Of a stretch of DNA of 7,473 nt, positions 7,002 through 7,473 are shown in pieces (within the stretch, counting starts at the first letter, position 1; each line of letters opens with the position of its first letter). This DNA is from Actinomycetota bacterium (GTDB taxonomy: Bacteria > Actinomycetota > Humimicrobiia > Humimicrobiales > Humimicrobiaceae). The DNA is taken from positions 1 to 7,473 of the forward strand of contig JAMCVO010000606.1 of assembly GCA_023475715.1 (NCBI GenBank), written 5' to 3'. The notes beneath the pieces are model-generated. The model saw only the letters and a list, made by a program, of their open reading frames with translations. It made no database searches and was not told the DNA's origin. The translations under genes were made by a program, and so were the position numbers.

Positions 7002-7469
7002 CCCGCCCAACTTTATCATTTCTTTAACCTTAACTAATTCATTATCGATAGCCGATTTATCTATGGCCAGTTTATTTTTATCAATTCCGCCAAAAATCTG
7101 CAAGTTTGGATATTTTTTTCTGATTTCTAAAATATCATTTCCGGCCTGCACTTCAAACGGATACATTCCCGTCATACCAACTTCCAAAAAGAGCGGTATT
7201 AGTTCCGAAACATTCCCGTCAGTGTCAACCACAAAATCCTTAAGTCCTTTATTTTTTAAAAAATCTATGATTCTTTTATAGTATGGTGTCATAAATTCCT
7301 TAAATATTTTCGGGCTTATCAGGGATCCATTTTTACCTGACATATCCTCCCAGAAAAATACACAGTCTATATCAGTTCTGGTTAAAATTTCCTCACAAAT
7401 CTGAATCCAGAAATCACACAGATAATTGGCAATACTCTTAATCAATTCCGGTTTGTCAAAAGAGCTAAC
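6909..7469 (-). CDS. URO-D superfamily protein, C-terminal part, frame broken near the window edge
   Basis: The readable part from a TTG at 7445 is 178 residues, roughly the C-terminal half of a protein of about 350. Landmarks are WEDMSGKNGSLISP (32-45), VVDTDGN (72-78), FGGIDK (118-123) and GGYIPYADHLIPPNVSWEN (147-165), which mark the same superfamily as the protein at 3590-4666 and resemble it block by block. At the places of the zinc ligands of MtaA-type enzymes it has Asp74, Asp76 and, by hand alignment, His155. Homology continues before the TTG (SSFDKPEL) but hits an in-frame TAA at 7472-7470. One extra T in the T run at 7458-7461 would instead give KLALFDKPEL, as expected for the family. 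A frameshifted gene or a sequencing error is therefore likely, and the TTG is probably not a true start. The N-terminal half lies outside the window. Confidence 0.75.
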   Translation of the reverse strand, partial: VSSFDKPELIKSIANYLCDFWIQICEEILTRTDIDCVFFWEDMSGKNGSLISPKIFKEFMTPYYKRIIDFLKNKGLKDFVVDTDGNVSELIPLFLEVGMTGMYPFEVQAGNDILEIRKKYPNLQIFGGIDKNKLAIDKSAIDNELVKVKEMIKLGGYIPYADHLIPPNVSWENFKYYRNKLKEIIF

Positions 7470-7473
7470 TTAT

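Overview
This is an AT-rich bacterial segment with every recognisable gene on the minus strand, so transcription runs from high to low coordinates. The gene set suggests an anaerobic, sugar-fermenting low-GC bacterium (Clostridia-, Halanaerobiales- or Atribacterota-like). That placement rests only on base composition and gene families and is not firm.

Layout in transcription order: (1) 7473-6909, the C-terminal part of a URO-D superfamily protein. It enters from the window edge, and its frame is interrupted by a stop only a few codons inside the window, probably because of a 1-base frameshift in a T tract. (2) 6769-7001, a perfect 116-bp tandem duplication of the last 30 codons, the stop and 23 bp of 3' flank of that gene. 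(3) 6719-5760 and 5713-4736, the alpha and beta subunits of a thiamine-diphosphate E1 of the acetoin/2-oxoacid dehydrogenase type, with no E2 or E3 in the window. (4) 4666-3590, a second, intact URO-D superfamily protein. (5) 3566-1755, L-fucose isomerase (fucI), very close to the E. coli enzyme. (6) 1718-762, an acetyl xylan esterase/cephalosporin-C deacetylase family esterase. (7) 566-98, a ruined aldo/keto reductase with a frameshift near its start and an internal deletion that joins its N-terminal half to its last residues.

The five intact genes are separated by 23-69 bp and each has a Shine-Dalgarno-like sequence, so they look like one operon. FucI and the esterase point to use of deoxy or acetylated sugars from complex polysaccharides. 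The URO-D protein could act in methyl transfer or C1 chemistry, and the E1 pair on an alpha-keto or acyloin intermediate. The transporter, kinase, aldolase, E2, E3 and corrinoid protein that would confirm a pathway are not in this window. The operon is flanked on both sides by broken genes, and the upstream one carries a fresh-looking tandem duplication, so the locus appears to be under active rearrangement.

No tRNA, rRNA, CRISPR array, transposase or convincing rho-independent terminator was seen.
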